Shown here: one piece after another, positions 23,729-36,800 of the stretch
Layout of the letters: each line of letters starts with the position of its first letter
How positions within the stretch are numbered: position 1 is the first letter of the stretch
NCBI GenBank assembly: GCA_032622095.1
Contig: CP136063.1
Coordinates: forward strand, 215,595,982 to 215,659,981
Origin: Siphonodentalium dalli
Lineage: Eukaryota > Mollusca > Scaphopoda > Gadilida > Siphonodentaliidae
Direction: 5' to 3'
DNA: 64,000 nucleotides
Notes under the pieces: model-generated
The model's input: the letters and a program-made list of their open reading frames with translations, nothing else
Told to the model about the DNA's origin: nothing
Databases searched by the model: none
Position numbers and translations under genes: made by a program

Positions 23729-23940
23729 GGGCACTATGGCCCAGTACCCCCCAGACATGGGCACTATGGCCCAGTACCCCCCAGACATGGGCACTATGGC
23801 CCAGTACCCCCCAGACATGGGCACTATGGCCCATGGGCCATAGTGCCCATGTCTGGGGGGGTACTGGGCCATAGTGCCCATGTCTGGGGGGGTACTGGGC
23901 CATAGTGCCCATGTCTGGGGGGTACTGGGCCATAGTTCCC
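23729..23940. repeat. Palindromic minisatellite (3+3 opposed 30-bp units)
   Basis: Units of GGGCACTATGGCCCAGTACC plus CCCCAGACAT repeat from 23729, 23759 and 23789. The sequence then reverses at GGCCCATGGGCC (near 23834) and continues as three reverse-complement units to about 23940. Open frames here are artefacts. Confidence 0.95.
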
Positions 23941-24699
23941 AGCCTGAGGATAGATGTTCCTGTCATTGATGTGACATTTCTTATCGAAAAAATGAAAATG
24001 GACTTAGACATTTTTTCATTACTAATTTAAAGTTTGTATAATTCTGACCAGAGATGACACATCGACACGAACAGAATCAATTGGTGGGGATCCTACAGTG
24101 AAAACGATTTTGTTGAAATTTATCATTTATTTTTCAAAAACAAGAACAAGAACAATGAACAACTAGAATTTTTAAACTTCCTATTGGAAGTTTGATACTT
24201 CCATATTATTATCATATATATTCCAATCCAAATCCCCTCTCAATCATTACCTTTCCCATAACCCAAATCTTAATCATAACCATACCTATCGGCAACCCGT
24301 ACCATGTCCCAATACTAAATGTTTCTATACGCATAACCATGCTCTAGCCGTAACCATAACCACAATAATTCTAACTATATCTATAACTTTAAAAAGTCAT
24401 GGAATATAAGTAGTGGCTCACCTTTTCGATCGTAATTTTATTTATCTCGATTAATCCGTTCCACAACTATTGAAGTATTTATTTAGTTACAACCATGCAT
24501 ACTTCAGACCTTATATTATGATACATGAACATCATAAACACATCAGTTCGCAAAAATAAAAGATTAAGAATGAGGCTACTTTTGAAATTATATTTCTCGT
24601 AAAAAGTGACCCCTAGTCGACCCTTTGGTATCATCTAGATGGTCTCCTGTAATTTTTGTAGAATACAGACACAGGCAGACAGACAGAAATTCGCAAATA
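23941..24699. other. No gene recognised
   Basis: AT-rich sequence with CATAACC-like short words at about 24245-24370. No coding signal. Confidence 0.45.
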
Positions 24700-24873
24700 T
24701 ACAGTAATGCCCTATGTAATCGACCCCTTAAACACAGCAGAATTATGGGTAACTTTTCGGGATTCAGGAGAGCTTTCGGATGAATGTCAGCAGGCTATAT
24801 TTCCCACTAAATCTTGAAATATTACCCATAATTCTGCTATGTTTAAGGAGTCGATTACTTAGGGCATACTGTA
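24700..24873. mobile_element. Mariner-type MITE, 174 bp
   Basis: The element is bounded by TA. The left end TACAGTAATGCCCTATGTAA is mirrored by the right end TTACTTAGGGCATACTGTA. The terminal inverted repeats run about 53 bp, to ATTATGGGTAA and TTACCCATAAT, and enclose about 65 bp of non-repeated DNA. TA target sites and CAGT ends fit Tc1/mariner-mobilised non-autonomous elements. Confidence 0.8.
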
Positions 24874-26062
24874 GATATAGATGTAAGCATGTTATTAAAT
24901 TATTCATGAATTCCAAATTAAATCACACGACGTCAGATGCACCTATCCCATGACACTCCACGTGACAATTCACCGTGTGTTCCAATTTTAGTTTGTCATG
25001 ATCCAACCGGTTGGGCACCAATAGCAGGTCAGACCGACAAACAAATGAACACACACACAGTTCGGTTTTATTAGTATACATACCCACATGTGTACAATAT
25101 ATATATTTAATTGGCAACGGGAATAAAGAACATGCACGGGTTCCACATGCACGCATGTGTCTATCTCTTGTGCCTATATTCCAAATTAAAGACTTGAGAT
25201 GTTAAAAATTATAACTGCTATGGGATGGTATATTCTCGTGAAATATACGGATAGTTATAGTCTGTCCACAATGAAGTGCGAAGTTTTAAATCAATGCCGA
25301 TCTGTAATTTGCCAAGTGTTAAGTCTTGGTTTATCAGTTTGTCGGGTCAGTGATTTCAACGGCCAGTACTATAAGTGACGGTTATATCTACGTGCAGCGG
25401 ATATATTTATTTATGAAATAATTATGCGCGAATGGCAATCACTCACACAACTGATAACACATGTCTTGATTACGTCTTATTATAAAATTAGTAACATGCT
25501 AAAAACGAGCCCAAATCACCAGAATGGGACAAAGGCGAATATGTTTTATTTGAAGTTCTATCATGCTCGGGAACGCTCTAGAAAGATCACTGAAATGTCA
25601 CTATATATGTGTATCAGGAATCAAGCATTAAATATAATTTAGAAACATATCAATATAGCATAACAGGTAATGCTGTCAAGACACGTTATGTCATTACAAA
25701 CGTTTATACCGATTGTACTGACTGTCCAACCGATTGTACTGACTGTCCAAGATCGCGAACTTTTCCACAGCTTGTGCGAATTTTGTATACATTTTGGGTT
25801 CAAAGCGACTTAATCGGACAGGTGCGTAACACACTGTGCCATCAGAAGTAGGCCAGTCATGCAGCCAATTCTATTTTAAAGAGCGCGGATTTGGGAAAGC
25901 TGCATTGTGTGAGAACGTAACATGATTCGCGTACATCTATATGCATTTCGGTATGTTGCTTTCCCGAGTAATGGTGCCTTTTATGTGCACATAAATAGCA
26001 ACAAACTGAACATACGCCTTCTCATCAGCAAAATGATAAATAGCTGATGTGTTGAAACGGTA
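24874..26062. other. No gene recognised
   Basis: It contains a 22-bp direct repeat GATTGTACTGACTGTCCAA near 25713-25752. The short frames have no recognisable motif. Confidence 0.45.
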
Positions 26063-26623
26063 GTATACCCAGGGGGGGGGGGTCGGAAACAAATTTCAGG
26101 CACGTATGGCATTTTTTCCCTTTCGATCATTTTTTGTACCCAACCACCCCCTTCGCCAATTTTTTTTCCGTTTTCGGCAGTTTTTTCCGCCCATTTTTTG
26201 ACACCCACCCCCCTTTTAACACTAAAACAGAGATTTGCTGGGGGAAATTCACTGTAAACAGCTGTATATGAATTTCTGTGCATACTATTTATCATGGATG
26301 TTAACATGGACATGTAAATAGGAATGAGTCATTTTGAGGTCATTCGGCCAAAAAAACATGGCTGCCAGCGGCCATCTTGGATTTAAAAATTTGCAACAAA
26401 ATACAACACGATAACTGCCTGCAGTCAGTTTACAGTTAGAATTACATTATTTCTCTCATTCAAAGTGGTTTTGAAGCCCAACTCATTGCCAAAACACTAA
26501 AAAACAAGCAGGAAATTTGTTTTTTAGTTGCGGAAAAAATTGCTTGTTGGTGGCTTTGACCACCCACCCACCCACCCCGGCATACGTGCCGGAATTTTTT
26601 TTTCACCCCCCCCCCGGTATACC
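26063..26623. mobile_element. MITE-like element with G-run/C-run ends
   Basis: The left end has GTATACCCA, 11 G (26072-26082) and GGCACGTATGGCA. The right end mirrors it with GGCATACGTGCC, 10 C (26606-26615) and GGTATACC. The interior contains CCACCCACCCACCCACC and poly-T tracts but no transposase. Confidence 0.6.
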
Positions 26624-27895
26624 ATAAACAAATATAGCATGTCGAGCTTGTAAAATATACGGATATGAATGCGCGTATTTTACCATTTAATATGTTATTG
26701 CAAGTCTTCACAGTCATGCATAAGTTCATAATACCAAGTTAACAATCGTTATTCACACAAAAACATACTTATATATGTCGTTCAATGTAATTATGCTACA
26801 TTGAACGACCACCCATTTCGGAACAGCGAAATAGCCTATGGTATGATGACAATAAACTCTCTTTGCTCGCTTGCCTATATCGCGATGTTCCCAACAGTTT
26901 AAGGTGTTTTATTTTAGCAAATAGATTGTCATGAAATGGTAGCATTCTGGAAATGATATATACATGGCAGCTTATACCTACACATTCCATATGCAATTCG
27001 CTTAATTTTGGTGTGATTCATATTCTTGAATACACGCAGGTGGTGAATTAGTCGGCGCTTTAAGGCATTTATTGTATATTTTCCGAGTAGCGAACGAATG
27101 TACGACGTCGACGTTGTCGCCTATTCGTAAGTTATAAGACTTTACATTACGTCTCGTCCAATTAATGCGAAATATGCAATCGGCGGTCTTAACAGTCGGA
27201 CAATAAAGTCATATATTTTCACTCGTGACACATACAGATGATAAAGAGACAGTTTTTAAATGGTCAGATCTGAATTCAACAAAAGTATGCACTATGTCAG
27301 ATGGTAAACCAATACCAAACCGCAAAGTGTCACGTTCCGAAATTATGATACCAAAATTAGCGACTAAGGGGTGGCAAGGTTGGGGCGTCGGACGGGATAC
27401 GCTGACTCCCGTTCATTAAATTAAAAAATATAATATTAAAAAATGGCTTACGGGCGCGTGAACGGATAGAAAATAGTTTCAATTCATTTGAGAACTGCAA
27501 GCGAAAGTCCGCGCATAAGACGGATTATGCTTTATGAAAACGTGGTCCATGCTGAGAAGTGTTATAACATTATACGGCGGACACCACAGTTCTGTTAATT
27601 CTCAAGTGTCAAAGTCGAGAATTTTTTTTGGAAAAAATGGGCGTTTTAAAAAAAGTGAAAACAAAACGAACTACTATTCTAAAACTAATCAATTTTGAGC
27701 GTTTTTGGACTCAAAATATGTCAATTTTAAGCCGCATCGTGATAAAACCGCAGAATCACAGCCGGCTGACAAGACAGACAGTCGACATAGAGTGATTACC
27801 ATTAGCCAATATAATAATTAACGCAGTGCGCCGAACAGGAATGGATGTTGAAATATATCGCCAGTGGTCATTGGAGTAATTTTTTACATTGGCAG
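26624..27895. other. No gene; one perfect short hairpin
   Basis: CGTTCAATGTA and TACATTGAACG pair around a 7-nt loop near 26779-26807. No other structure was seen before the satellite array begins. Confidence 0.5.
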
Positions 27896-30800
27896 TTCCT
27901 GGTTTGTTCTTCTGTCTATGTTTAAGACGCTCACATAGACCAAATCCAGCTGTTGCGCTTCGTCTAGGAGAAGATCTGGGCACAAGCACTTTCTACACAT
28001 GGACTTTATTAGTACATTTTTCGATGTGTTATAACTTGGTCATTTCTCAACCGATTTACAAAATTATTTCACGAGTAGCATCAGTACGTCGTATAGATAC
28101 ACGACAGTAAAAATGATTGGAATCGGTGACCAAAAAAAATTGACAAATTTTGCACCCCTCCCTAGGTCGACAAATTGTATTCGGACCTTGGTGAAAATTT
28201 TCTCGATTCGTGCCCTTTCGTTAGTTAACACGGTTACGTAACCCGAATTCAGCTGCTTGACTTCTTATAGGAGAAGATCTGGGCACAAACTTTTTCCAAA
28301 ATTTTTGATTAAGGGCCATAACTCTGGAAAGCAAGTTAGGACATAAACCTAAATGTTTCATTCAGTTGTAACTTGGCAAGGTGCATATACCTAACAAATT
28401 TCAATGATTTATCTTTTTAACTTTCTGAGATATAAGGGTTACAAAATATATTAAGAAGAAGAAGAAGAAGTAGCATAAATAATGAAAAGGAAAAATAAAA
28501 AATTGAATAACAATATACATCCATATTAAAATATGGAAGTATAATAAGGGAATCGCGCGGAATTGATTGGAATGTCTATAGTATAGTTTATTGACATTTC
28601 TGTGTTCAGTTGGAACGTTCTGGTGTGACCCCCACCCATGCCTCGAAATTTGGTGACGCGGGTCGAAAATTCGCCATATCTCGGCCAATTTTCGCGATAT
28701 CGAGCTAATGTTTGTGTCATTGTGTTCGTATTTGATGCCCCTTTAATATTTAGCAGGGTTCTGGTAAGGTATTGTGGCGATATTCTACTATGTAGGCCAA
28801 TATGTATGTTGTTCAGTACATACTTTTCGAATATCTCTGGCCTCCATTGTCATAATACCGCAAGTAGGTAACGTTTTCAAGTACTAGAAATTCCCCATCG
28901 AATGACACCAAACACGTGACGATCGGTTGAAGGAATTTAAATTCATAGTGCATTTTCTGTAAACTTGAACAAAGGGAAGGGGCCACAATTTCTACATTTG
29001 TCAACCGATTCATAAAATTTACTCACAATGATACTCAGTACATCATATAGATACTTCACAACCATTTTGGTTCAAATCGGCGACAAAAAAAAAGAGACAA
29101 ATTTTGCCCCTCCCCTAGCCCGGAAAAATTTGAGCGGACCTTTGTCAAAATTTCCTGGTTTGTTCTTCTGTCTATGTTTAAGACGCTCACATAGACCAAA
29201 TCCAGCTGTTGCGCTTCGTCTAGGAGAAGATCTGGGCACAAGCACTTTCTACACATGGACTTTATTAGTACATTTTTCGATGTGTTATAACTTGGTCATT
29301 TCTCAACCGATTTACAAAATTATTTCACGAGTAGCATCAGTACGTCGTATAGATACACGACAGTAAAAATGATTGGAATCGGTGACCAAAAAAAATTGAC
29401 AAATTTTGCACCCCTCCCTAGGTCGACAAATTGTATTCGGACCTTGGTGAAAATTTTCTCGATTCGTGCCCTTTCGTTAGTTAACACGGTTACGTAACCC
29501 GAATTCAGCTGCTTGACTTCTTATAGGAGAAGATCTGGGCACAAACTTTTTCCAAAATTTTTGATTAAGGGCCATAACTCTGGAAAGCAAGTTAGGACAT
29601 AAACCTAAATGTTTCATTCAGTTGTAACTTGGCAAGGTGCATATACCTAACAAATTTCAATGATTTATCTTTTTAACTTTCTGAGATATAAGGGTTACAA
29701 AATATATTAAGAAGAAGAAGAAGAAGTAGCATAAATAATGAAAAGGAAAAATAAAAAATTGAATAACAATATACATCCATATTAAAATATGGAAGTATAA
29801 TAAGGGAATCGCGCGGAATTGATTGGAATGTCTATAGTATAGTTTATTGACATTTCTGTGTTCAGTTGGAACGTTCTGGTGTGACCCCCACCCATGCCTC
29901 GAAATTTGGTGACGCGGGTCGAAAATTCGCCATATCTCGGCCAATTTTCGCGATATCGAGCTAATGTTTGTGTCATTGTGTTCGTATTTGATGCCCCTTT
30001 AATATTTAGCAGGGTTCTGGTAAGGTATTGTGGCGATATTCTACTATGTAGGCCAATATGTATGTTGTTCAGTACATACTTTTCGAATATCTCTGGCCTC
30101 CATTGTCATAATACCGCAAGTAGGTAACGTTTTCAAGTACTAGAAATTCCCCATCGAATGACACCAAACACGTGACGATCGGTTGAAGGAATTTAAATTC
30201 ATAGTGCATTTTCTGTAAACTTGAACAAAGGGAAGGGGCCACAATTTCTACATTTGTCAACCGATTCATAAAATTTACTCACAATGATACTCAGTACATC
30301 ATATAGATACTTCACAACCATTTTGGTTCAAATCGGCGACAAAAAAAAAGAGACAAATTTTGCCCCTCCCCTAGCCCGGAAAAATTTGAGCGGACCTTTG
30401 TCAAAATTTCCTGGTTTGTTCTTCTGTCTATGTTTAAGACGCTCACATAGACCAAATCCAGCTGTTGCGCTTCGTCTAGGAGAAGATCTGGGCACAAGCA
30501 CTTTCTACACATGGACTTTATTAGTACATTTTTCGATGTGTTATAACTTGGTCATTTCTCAACCGATTTACAAAATTATTTCACGAGTAGCATCAGTACG
30601 TCGTATAGATACACGACAGTAAAAATGATTGGAATCGGTGACCAAAAAAAATTGACAAATTTTGCACCCCTCCCTAGGTCGACAAATTGTATTCGGACCT
30701 TGGTGAAAATTTTCTCGATTCGTGCCCTTTCGTTAGTTAACACGGTTACGTAACCCGAATTCAGCTGCTTGACTTCTTATAGGAGAAGATCTGGGCACAA

Positions 30801-33800
30801 ACTTTTTCCAAAATTTTTGATTAAGGGCCATAACTCTGGAAAGCAAGTTAGGACATAAACCTAAATGTTTCATTCAGTTGTAACTTGGCAAGGTGCATAT
30901 ACCTAACAAATTTCAATGATTTATCTTTTTAACTTTCTGAGATATAAGGGTTACAAAATATATTAAGAAGAAGAAGAAGAAGTAGCATAAATAATGAAAA
31001 GGAAAAATAAAAAATTGAATAACAATATACATCCATATTAAAATATGGAAGTATAATAAGGGAATCGCGCGGAATTGATTGGAATGTCTATAGTATAGTT
31101 TATTGACATTTCTGTGTTCAGTTGGAACGTTCTGGTGTGACCCCCACCCATGCCTCGAAATTTGGTGACGCGGGTCGAAAATTCGCCATATCTCGGCCAA
31201 TTTTCGCGATATCGAGCTAATGTTTGTGTCATTGTGTTCGTATTTGATGCCCCTTTAATATTTAGCAGGGTTCTGGTAAGGTATTGTGGCGATATTCTAC
31301 TATGTAGGCCAATATGTATGTTGTTCAGTACATACTTTTCGAATATCTCTGGCCTCCATTGTCATAATACCGCAAGTAGGTAACGTTTTCAAGTACTAGA
31401 AATTCCCCATCGAATGACACCAAACACGTGACGATCGGTTGAAGGAATTTAAATTCATAGTGCATTTTCTGTAAACTTGAACAAAGGGAAGGGGCCACAA
31501 TTTCTACATTTGTCAACCGATTCATAAAATTTACTCACAATGATACTCAGTACATCATATAGATACTTCACAACCATTTTGGTTCAAATCGGCGACAAAA
31601 AAAAAGAGACAAATTTTGCCCCTCCCCTAGCCCGGAAAAATTTGAGCGGACCTTTGTCAAAATTTCCTGGTTTGTTCTTCTGTCTATGTTTAAGACGCTC
31701 ACATAGACCAAATCCAGCTGTTGCGCTTCGTCTAGGAGAAGATCTGGGCACAAGCACTTTCTACACATGGACTTTATTAGTACATTTTTCGATGTGTTAT
31801 AACTTGGTCATTTCTCAACCGATTTACAAAATTATTTCACGAGTAGCATCAGTACGTCGTATAGATACACGACAGTAAAAATGATTGGAATCGGTGACCA
31901 AAAAAAATTGACAAATTTTGCACCCCTCCCTAGGTCGACAAATTGTATTCGGACCTTGGTGAAAATTTTCTCGATTCGTGCCCTTTCGTTAGTTAACACG
32001 GTTACGTAACCCGAATTCAGCTGCTTGACTTCTTATAGGAGAAGATCTGGGCACAAACTTTTTCCAAAATTTTTGATTAAGGGCCATAACTCTGGAAAGC
32101 AAGTTAGGACATAAACCTAAATGTTTCATTCAGTTGTAACTTGGCAAGGTGCATATACCTAACAAATTTCAATGATTTATCTTTTTAACTTTCTGAGATA
32201 TAAGGGTTACAAAATATATTAAGAAGAAGAAGAAGAAGTAGCATAAATAATGAAAAGGAAAAATAAAAAATTGAATAACAATATACATCCATATTAAAAT
32301 ATGGAAGTATAATAAGGGAATCGCGCGGAATTGATTGGAATGTCTATAGTATAGTTTATTGACATTTCTGTGTTCAGTTGGAACGTTCTGGTGTGACCCC
32401 CACCCATGCCTCGAAATTTGGTGACGCGGGTCGAAAATTCGCCATATCTCGGCCAATTTTCGCGATATCGAGCTAATGTTTGTGTCATTGTGTTCGTATT
32501 TGATGCCCCTTTAATATTTAGCAGGGTTCTGGTAAGGTATTGTGGCGATATTCTACTATGTAGGCCAATATGTATGTTGTTCAGTACATACTTTTCGAAT
32601 ATCTCTGGCCTCCATTGTCATAATACCGCAAGTAGGTAACGTTTTCAAGTACTAGAAATTCCCCATCGAATGACACCAAACACGTGACGATCGGTTGAAG
32701 GAATTTAAATTCATAGTGCATTTTCTGTAAACTTGAACAAAGGGAAGGGGCCACAATTTCTACATTTGTCAACCGATTCATAAAATTTACTCACAATGAT
32801 ACTCAGTACATCATATAGATACTTCACAACCATTTTGGTTCAAATCGGCGACAAAAAAAAAGAGACAAATTTTGCCCCTCCCCTAGCCCGGAAAAATTTG
32901 AGCGGACCTTTGTCAAAATTTCCTGGTTTGTTCTTCTGTCTATGTTTAAGACGCTCACATAGACCAAATCCAGCTGTTGCGCTTCGTCTAGGAGAAGATC
33001 TGGGCACAAGCACTTTCTACACATGGACTTTATTAGTACATTTTTCGATGTGTTATAACTTGGTCATTTCTCAACCGATTTACAAAATTATTTCACGAGT
33101 AGCATCAGTACGTCGTATAGATACACGACAGTAAAAATGATTGGAATCGGTGACCAAAAAAAATTGACAAATTTTGCACCCCTCCCTAGGTCGACAAATT
33201 GTATTCGGACCTTGGTGAAAATTTTCTCGATTCGTGCCCTTTCGTTAGTTAACACGGTTACGTAACCCGAATTCAGCTGCTTGACTTCTTATAGGAGAAG
33301 ATCTGGGCACAAACTTTTTCCAAAATTTTTGATTAAGGGCCATAACTCTGGAAAGCAAGTTAGGACATAAACCTAAATGTTTCATTCAGTTGTAACTTGG
33401 CAAGGTGCATATACCTAACAAATTTCAATGATTTATCTTTTTAACTTTCTGAGATATAAGGGTTACAAAATATATTAAGAAGAAGAAGAAGAAGTAGCAT
33501 AAATAATGAAAAGGAAAAATAAAAAATTGAATAACAATATACATCCATATTAAAATATGGAAGTATAATAAGGGAATCGCGCGGAATTGATTGGAATGTC
33601 TATAGTATAGTTTATTGACATTTCTGTGTTCAGTTGGAACGTTCTGGTGTGACCCCCACCCATGCCTCGAAATTTGGTGACGCGGGTCGAAAATTCGCCA
33701 TATCTCGGCCAATTTTCGCGATATCGAGCTAATGTTTGCGTCATTGTGTTCGTATTTGATGCCCCTTTAATATTTAGCAGGGTTCTGGTAAGGTATTGTG

Positions 33801-36800
33801 GCGATATTCTACTATGTAGGCCAATATGTATGTTGTTCAGTACATACTTTTCGAATATCTCTGGCCTCCATTGTCATAATACCGCAAGTAGGTAACGTTT
33901 TGAAGTACTAGAAATTCCCCATCGAATGACACCAAACACGTGACGATCGGTTGAAGGAATTTAAATTCATAGTGCATTTTCTGTAAACTTGAACAAAGGG
34001 AAGGGGCCACAATTTCTACATTTGTCAACCGATTCATAAAATTTACTCACAATGATACTCAGTACATCATATAGATACTTCACAACCATTTTGGTTCAAA
34101 TCGGCGACAAAAAAAAAGAGACAAATTTTGCCCCTCCCCTAGCCCGGAAAAATTTGAGCGGACCTTTGTCAAAATTTCCTGGTTTGTTCTTCTGTCTATG
34201 TTTAAGACGCTCACATAGACCAAATCCAGCTGTTGTGCTTCGTCTAGGAGAAGATCTGGGCACAAGCACTTTCTACACATGGACTTTATTAGTACATTTT
34301 TCGATGTGTTATAACTTGGTCATTTCTCAACCGATTTACAAAATTATTTCACGAGTAGCATCAGTACGTCGTATAGATACACGACAGTAAAAATGATTGG
34401 AATCGGTGACCAAAAAAAATTGACAAATTTTGCACCCCTCCCTAGGTCGACAAATTGTATTCGGACCTTGGTGAAAATTTTCTCGATTCGTGCCCTTTCG
34501 TTAGTTAACACGGTTACGTAACCCGAATTCAGCTGCTTGACTTCTTATAGGAGAAGATCTGGGCACAAACTTTTTCCAAAATTTTTGATTAAGGGCCATA
34601 ACTCTGGAAAGCAAGTTAGGACATAAACCTAAATGTTTCATTCAGTTGTAACTTGGCAAGGTGCATATACCTAACAAATTTCAATGATTTATCTTTTTAA
34701 CTTTCTGAGATATAAGGGTTACAAAATATATTAAGAAGAAGAAGAAGAAGTAGCATAAATAATGAAAAGGAAAAATAAAAAATTGAATAACAATATACAT
34801 CCATATTAAAATATGGAAGTATAATAAGGGAATCGCGCGGAATTGATTGGAATGTCTATAGTATAGTTTATTGACATTTCTGTGTTCAGTTGGAACGTTC
34901 TGGTGTGACCCCCACCCATGCCTCGAAATTTGGTGACGCGGGTCGAAAATTCGCCATATCTCGGCCAATTTTCGCGATATCGAGCTAATGTTTGCGTCAT
35001 TGTGTTCGTATTTGATGCCCCTTTAATATTTAGCAGGGTTCTGGTAAGGTATTGTGGCGATATTCTACTATGTAGGCCAATATGTATGTTGTTCAGTACA
35101 TACTTTTCGAATATCTCTGGCCTCCATTGTCATAATACCGCAAGTAGGTAACGTTTTGAAGTACTAGAAATTCCCCATCGAATGACACCAAACACGTGAC
35201 GATCGGTTGAAGGAATTTAAATTCATAGTGCATTTTCTGTAAACTTGAACAAAGGGAAGGGGCCACAATTTCTACATTTGTCAACCGATTCATAAAATTT
35301 ACTCACAATGATACTCAGTACATCATATAGATACTTCACAACCATTTTGGTTCAAATCGGCGACAAAAAAAAAGAGACAAATTTTGCCCCTCCCCTAGCC
35401 CGGAAAAATTTGAGCGGACCTTTGTCAAAATTTCCTGGTTTGTTCTTCTGTCTATGTTTAAGACGCTCACATAGACCAAATCCAGCTGTTGCGCTTCGTC
35501 TAGGAGAAGATCTGGGCACAAGCACTTTCTACACATGGACTTTATTAGTACATTTTTCGATGTGTTATAACTTGGTCATTTCTCAACCGATTTACAAAAT
35601 TATTTCACGAGTAGCATCAGTACGTCGTATAGATACACGACAGTAAAAATGATTGGAATCGGTGACCAAAAAAAATTGACAAATTTTGCACCCCTCCCTA
35701 GGTCGACAAATTGTATTCGGACCTTGGTGAAAATTTTCTCGATTCGTGCCCTTTCGTTAGTTAACACGGTTACGTAACCCGAATTCAGCTGCTTGACTTC
35801 TTATAGGAGAAGATCTGGGCACAAACTTTTTCCAAAATTTTTGATTAAGGGCCATAACTCTGGAAAGCAAGTTAGGACATAAACCTAAATGTTTCATTCA
35901 GTTGTAACTTGGCAAGGTGCATATACCTAACAAATTTCAATGATTTATCTTTTTAACTTTCTGAGATATAAGGGTTACAAAATATATTAAGAAGAAGAAG
36001 AAGAAGTAGCATAAATAATGAAAAGGAAAAATAAAAAATTGAATAACAATATACATCCATATTAAAATATGGAAGTATAATAAGGGAATCGCGCGGAATT
36101 GATTGGAATGTCTATAGTATAGTTTATTGACATTTCTGTGTTCAGTTGGAACGTTCTGGTGTGACCCCCACCCATGCCTCGAAATTTGGTGACGCGGGTC
36201 GAAAATTCGCCATATCTCGGCCAATTTTCGCGATATCGAGCTAATGTTTGCGTCATTGTGTTCGTATTTGATGCCCCTTTAATATTTAGCAGGGTTCTGG
36301 TAAGGTATTGTGGCGATATTCTACTATGTAGGCCAATATGTATGTTGTTCAGTACATACTTTTCGAATATCTCTGGCCTCCATTGTCATAATACCGCAAG
36401 TAGGTAACGTTTTGAAGTACTAGAAATTCCCCATCGAATGACACCAAACACGTGACGATCGGTTGAAGGAATTTAAATTCATAGTGCATTTTCTGTAAAC
36501 TTGAACAAAGGGAAGGGGCCACAATTTCTACATTTGTCAACCGATTCATAAAATTTACTCACAATGATACTCAGTACATCATATAGATACTTCACAACCA
36601 TTTTGGTTCAAATCGGCGACAAAAAAAAAGAGACAAATTTTGCCCCTCCCCTAGCCCGGAAAAATTTGAGCGGACCTTTGTCAAAATTTCCTGGTTTGTT
36701 CTTCTGTCTATGTTTAAGACGCTCACATAGACCAAATCCAGCTGTTGCGCTTCGTCTAGGAGAAGATCTGGGCACAAGCACTTTCTACACATGGACTTTA

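Noticed and set aside
23640-24011. Repetitive 123-residue and 64-residue frames
   Set aside because: Produced by the 30-bp palindromic minisatellite; similar frames occur on the opposite strand.
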